The notes under the pieces were generated by a model. The model made no database searches, was not told the origin of the DNA, and worked only from the letters and a program-made list of their open reading frames with translations. Both the position numbers and the translations under genes were made by a program. A DNA stretch of 7,368 nt from Candidatus Dormiibacterota bacterium (GTDB taxonomy: Bacteria; Chloroflexota; Dormibacteria; UBA8260): assembly GCA_955652455.1 (NCBI GenBank), contig CATPBU010000168.1, positions 1 through 7,368 on the forward strand. Reading direction: 5' to 3'. Numbering within the stretch: the first letter of the stretch is position 1; every line of letters begins with the position of its first letter. Positions 6,396 through 7,368 of the stretch are shown here, in pieces.

Positions 6396-7368
6396 TCAGG
6401 GATACACGAACCGCGCGTCGCCCGGAAGCAGCCAGCCGAGACCGTCGAACATGCCGTCGCGCCACCCTGTCCAGTTATGGCCGTCGAGCGATTCGCGCAC
6501 CCGAACGTCGTCAGCCATGTGCTGGAGGGTATCGACCAGCGCCAGGATGCGGTGAGCGGCCGGCTCGAACGCCCCGTAGCTGACGAACATCTTCTCGGCG
6601 ACGCGCCGCGGATTGGCCCGGAGGCTGTTGACGAAACGCACCACCGGGTCGAACACCGGACCGCCCTGGTGACCGCGCCCCACCAGCGTGAACATGAACG
6701 ACGGCGACTGCAGCAGGAGGCCGCCGTAGAACCCGGGGGCGCGCACTGCCGCGGTCAGTGCCGCAATGCCGCCGAAGCTCGCGCCGGCCAGGAAACGACC
6801 CGCCGGCTCGCCGCGGAGCGGAAGCCGTTTCTCCAGCTGCGGCACCAGCTCCGCGGTCAGGAAGCGGCTGTGCGCTGCACCGGCGCCGTATTCCTTGAGC
6901 CGGTCCACCGGGTGGGTGAACGCCACCACGCAGTCGGCCACCAGCCGCTTGTCCATGAGGTTGTCGAGGACCACGCCCATGGAAGCGTGGTTGAGGAAGT
7001 CAGCGCCGTCGTGCAGCACCAGCAGCGGCAGGCGGTCGTCCATGCGCATCCGGCCCGGCGAGTACAGCGTCACGTGGACATCGCGACGCAGCGCCCGGCT
7101 GAGCAAGGTGAGCTCGGTCATCTCGCCTGGGACGGACCCGGCGTTGTACAGGGCCCACCACGGCGTCTGGTAGCCGGCGGCCTCGAGCACCGACACCTGG
7201 CCCACCGGGCCGGTCACCTGGGCGGGATTCAGTGGGTCGAGGATGCTCTCGACGTGGTCACCGCGGCGCACCAGGACCCGGTATTCCATCCGAGCGCCGG
7301 GCGGCAGCTCCACCGACGCATACCAGAGGTCGGCGCCGCGCAGCCGGCGCATCGGCAGCGGCCGCTCG
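6396..7368 (-). CDS. Fes-like (enterochelin-esterase-type) alpha/beta hydrolase, N-terminus missing at right edge
   Basis: The frame is open to the right edge: before the first visible Met (7352) come in-frame residues ERPLP with no stop, and MRRLRGADLWYASVELPPG reads as the middle of an N-terminal beta-sandwich. That Met is therefore probably internal and the gene 5'-partial. Of the 323 visible residues, about 1-70 form a CBM48/E-set-like domain (LWYASVELPPGARMEYRV, then ILDPLNP) of the kind preceding the hydrolase domain in Fes-family proteins. The hydrolase domain follows. It has the oxyanion-side HDGAD, the nucleophile elbow LAGASFGG with Ser197, an acidic candidate E268 in SYGAFEP, and the catalytic His297 in GHNWTGWRDG. 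Enterochelin esterases hydrolyse siderophore trilactones, but many relatives act on other esters and nothing here indicates siderophores. The stop abuts the next gene's GTG. Confidence 0.82.
   Translation of the reverse strand, partial: ERPLPMRRLRGADLWYASVELPPGARMEYRVLVRRGDHVESILDPLNPAQVTGPVGQVSVLEAAGYQTPWWALYNAGSVPGEMTELTLLSRALRRDVHVTLYSPGRMRMDDRLPLLVLHDGADFLNHASMGVVLDNLMDKRLVADCVVAFTHPVDRLKEYGAGAAHSRFLTAELVPQLEKRLPLRGEPAGRFLAGASFGGIAALTAAVRAPGFYGGLLLQSPSFMFTLVGRGHQGGPVFDPVVRFVNSLRANPRRVAEKMFVSYGAFEPAAHRILALVDTLQHMADDVRVRESLDGHNWTGWRDGMFDGLGWLLPGDARFVYP

Noticed and set aside
7350..7352. ATG at 7352 as the true start of the Fes-like hydrolase
   Set aside because: The frame stays open to the window edge, and the sequence right after this Met is already the middle of the N-terminal sandwich domain.

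Overview
This is a compact, GC-rich bacterial window in which every gene I can support is read on the minus strand. A probable host is a GC-rich actinobacterium or a similar lineage. This rests on GC-rich codon use, GTG starts, apparently leaderless promoters, and large zinc-ribbon/cyclase/ATPase/TPR proteins. The taxonomic call is an inference from style and no marker gene is present.

Read in the direction of transcription (right to left), the first block (7368 to 4765) is a tightly packed three-gene unit. It holds a Fes-like alpha/beta hydrolase cut by the right edge, a second smaller alpha/beta hydrolase, and pyrroline-5-carboxylate reductase (proC). The junctions are TGA directly followed by GTG, and a four-base GTGA overlap, so the genes look translationally coupled. 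A 12-bp imperfect hairpin lies 23 nt after the proC stop, in a 218-bp spacer that holds no convincing gene.

The second block (4546 to the left edge) is a signalling-type cluster. It has a small GYD-domain protein with a good ribosome binding site, then a complete 1199-residue protein (double zinc ribbon, class III nucleotide cyclase, AAA/STAND ATPase, TPR-like helical repeats). After that comes the first 154 residues of a tandem paralogue that runs off the left edge. The paralogues match at 74 of 79 residues in the visible part of the cyclase domain but are essentially unrelated in the linker before it.

Each cyclase gene is preceded by the same promoter-like block: TTCC, a 17-nt spacer, TACCCT, then 7 nt to the ATG, with no Shine-Dalgarno sequence. 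This suggests two separately started leaderless transcripts. The most notable features are this duplicated promoter, the tandem cyclase pair, and the coupling of proC to two esterase-fold genes. I see no tRNA, rRNA, CRISPR array, insertion sequence or phage feature.
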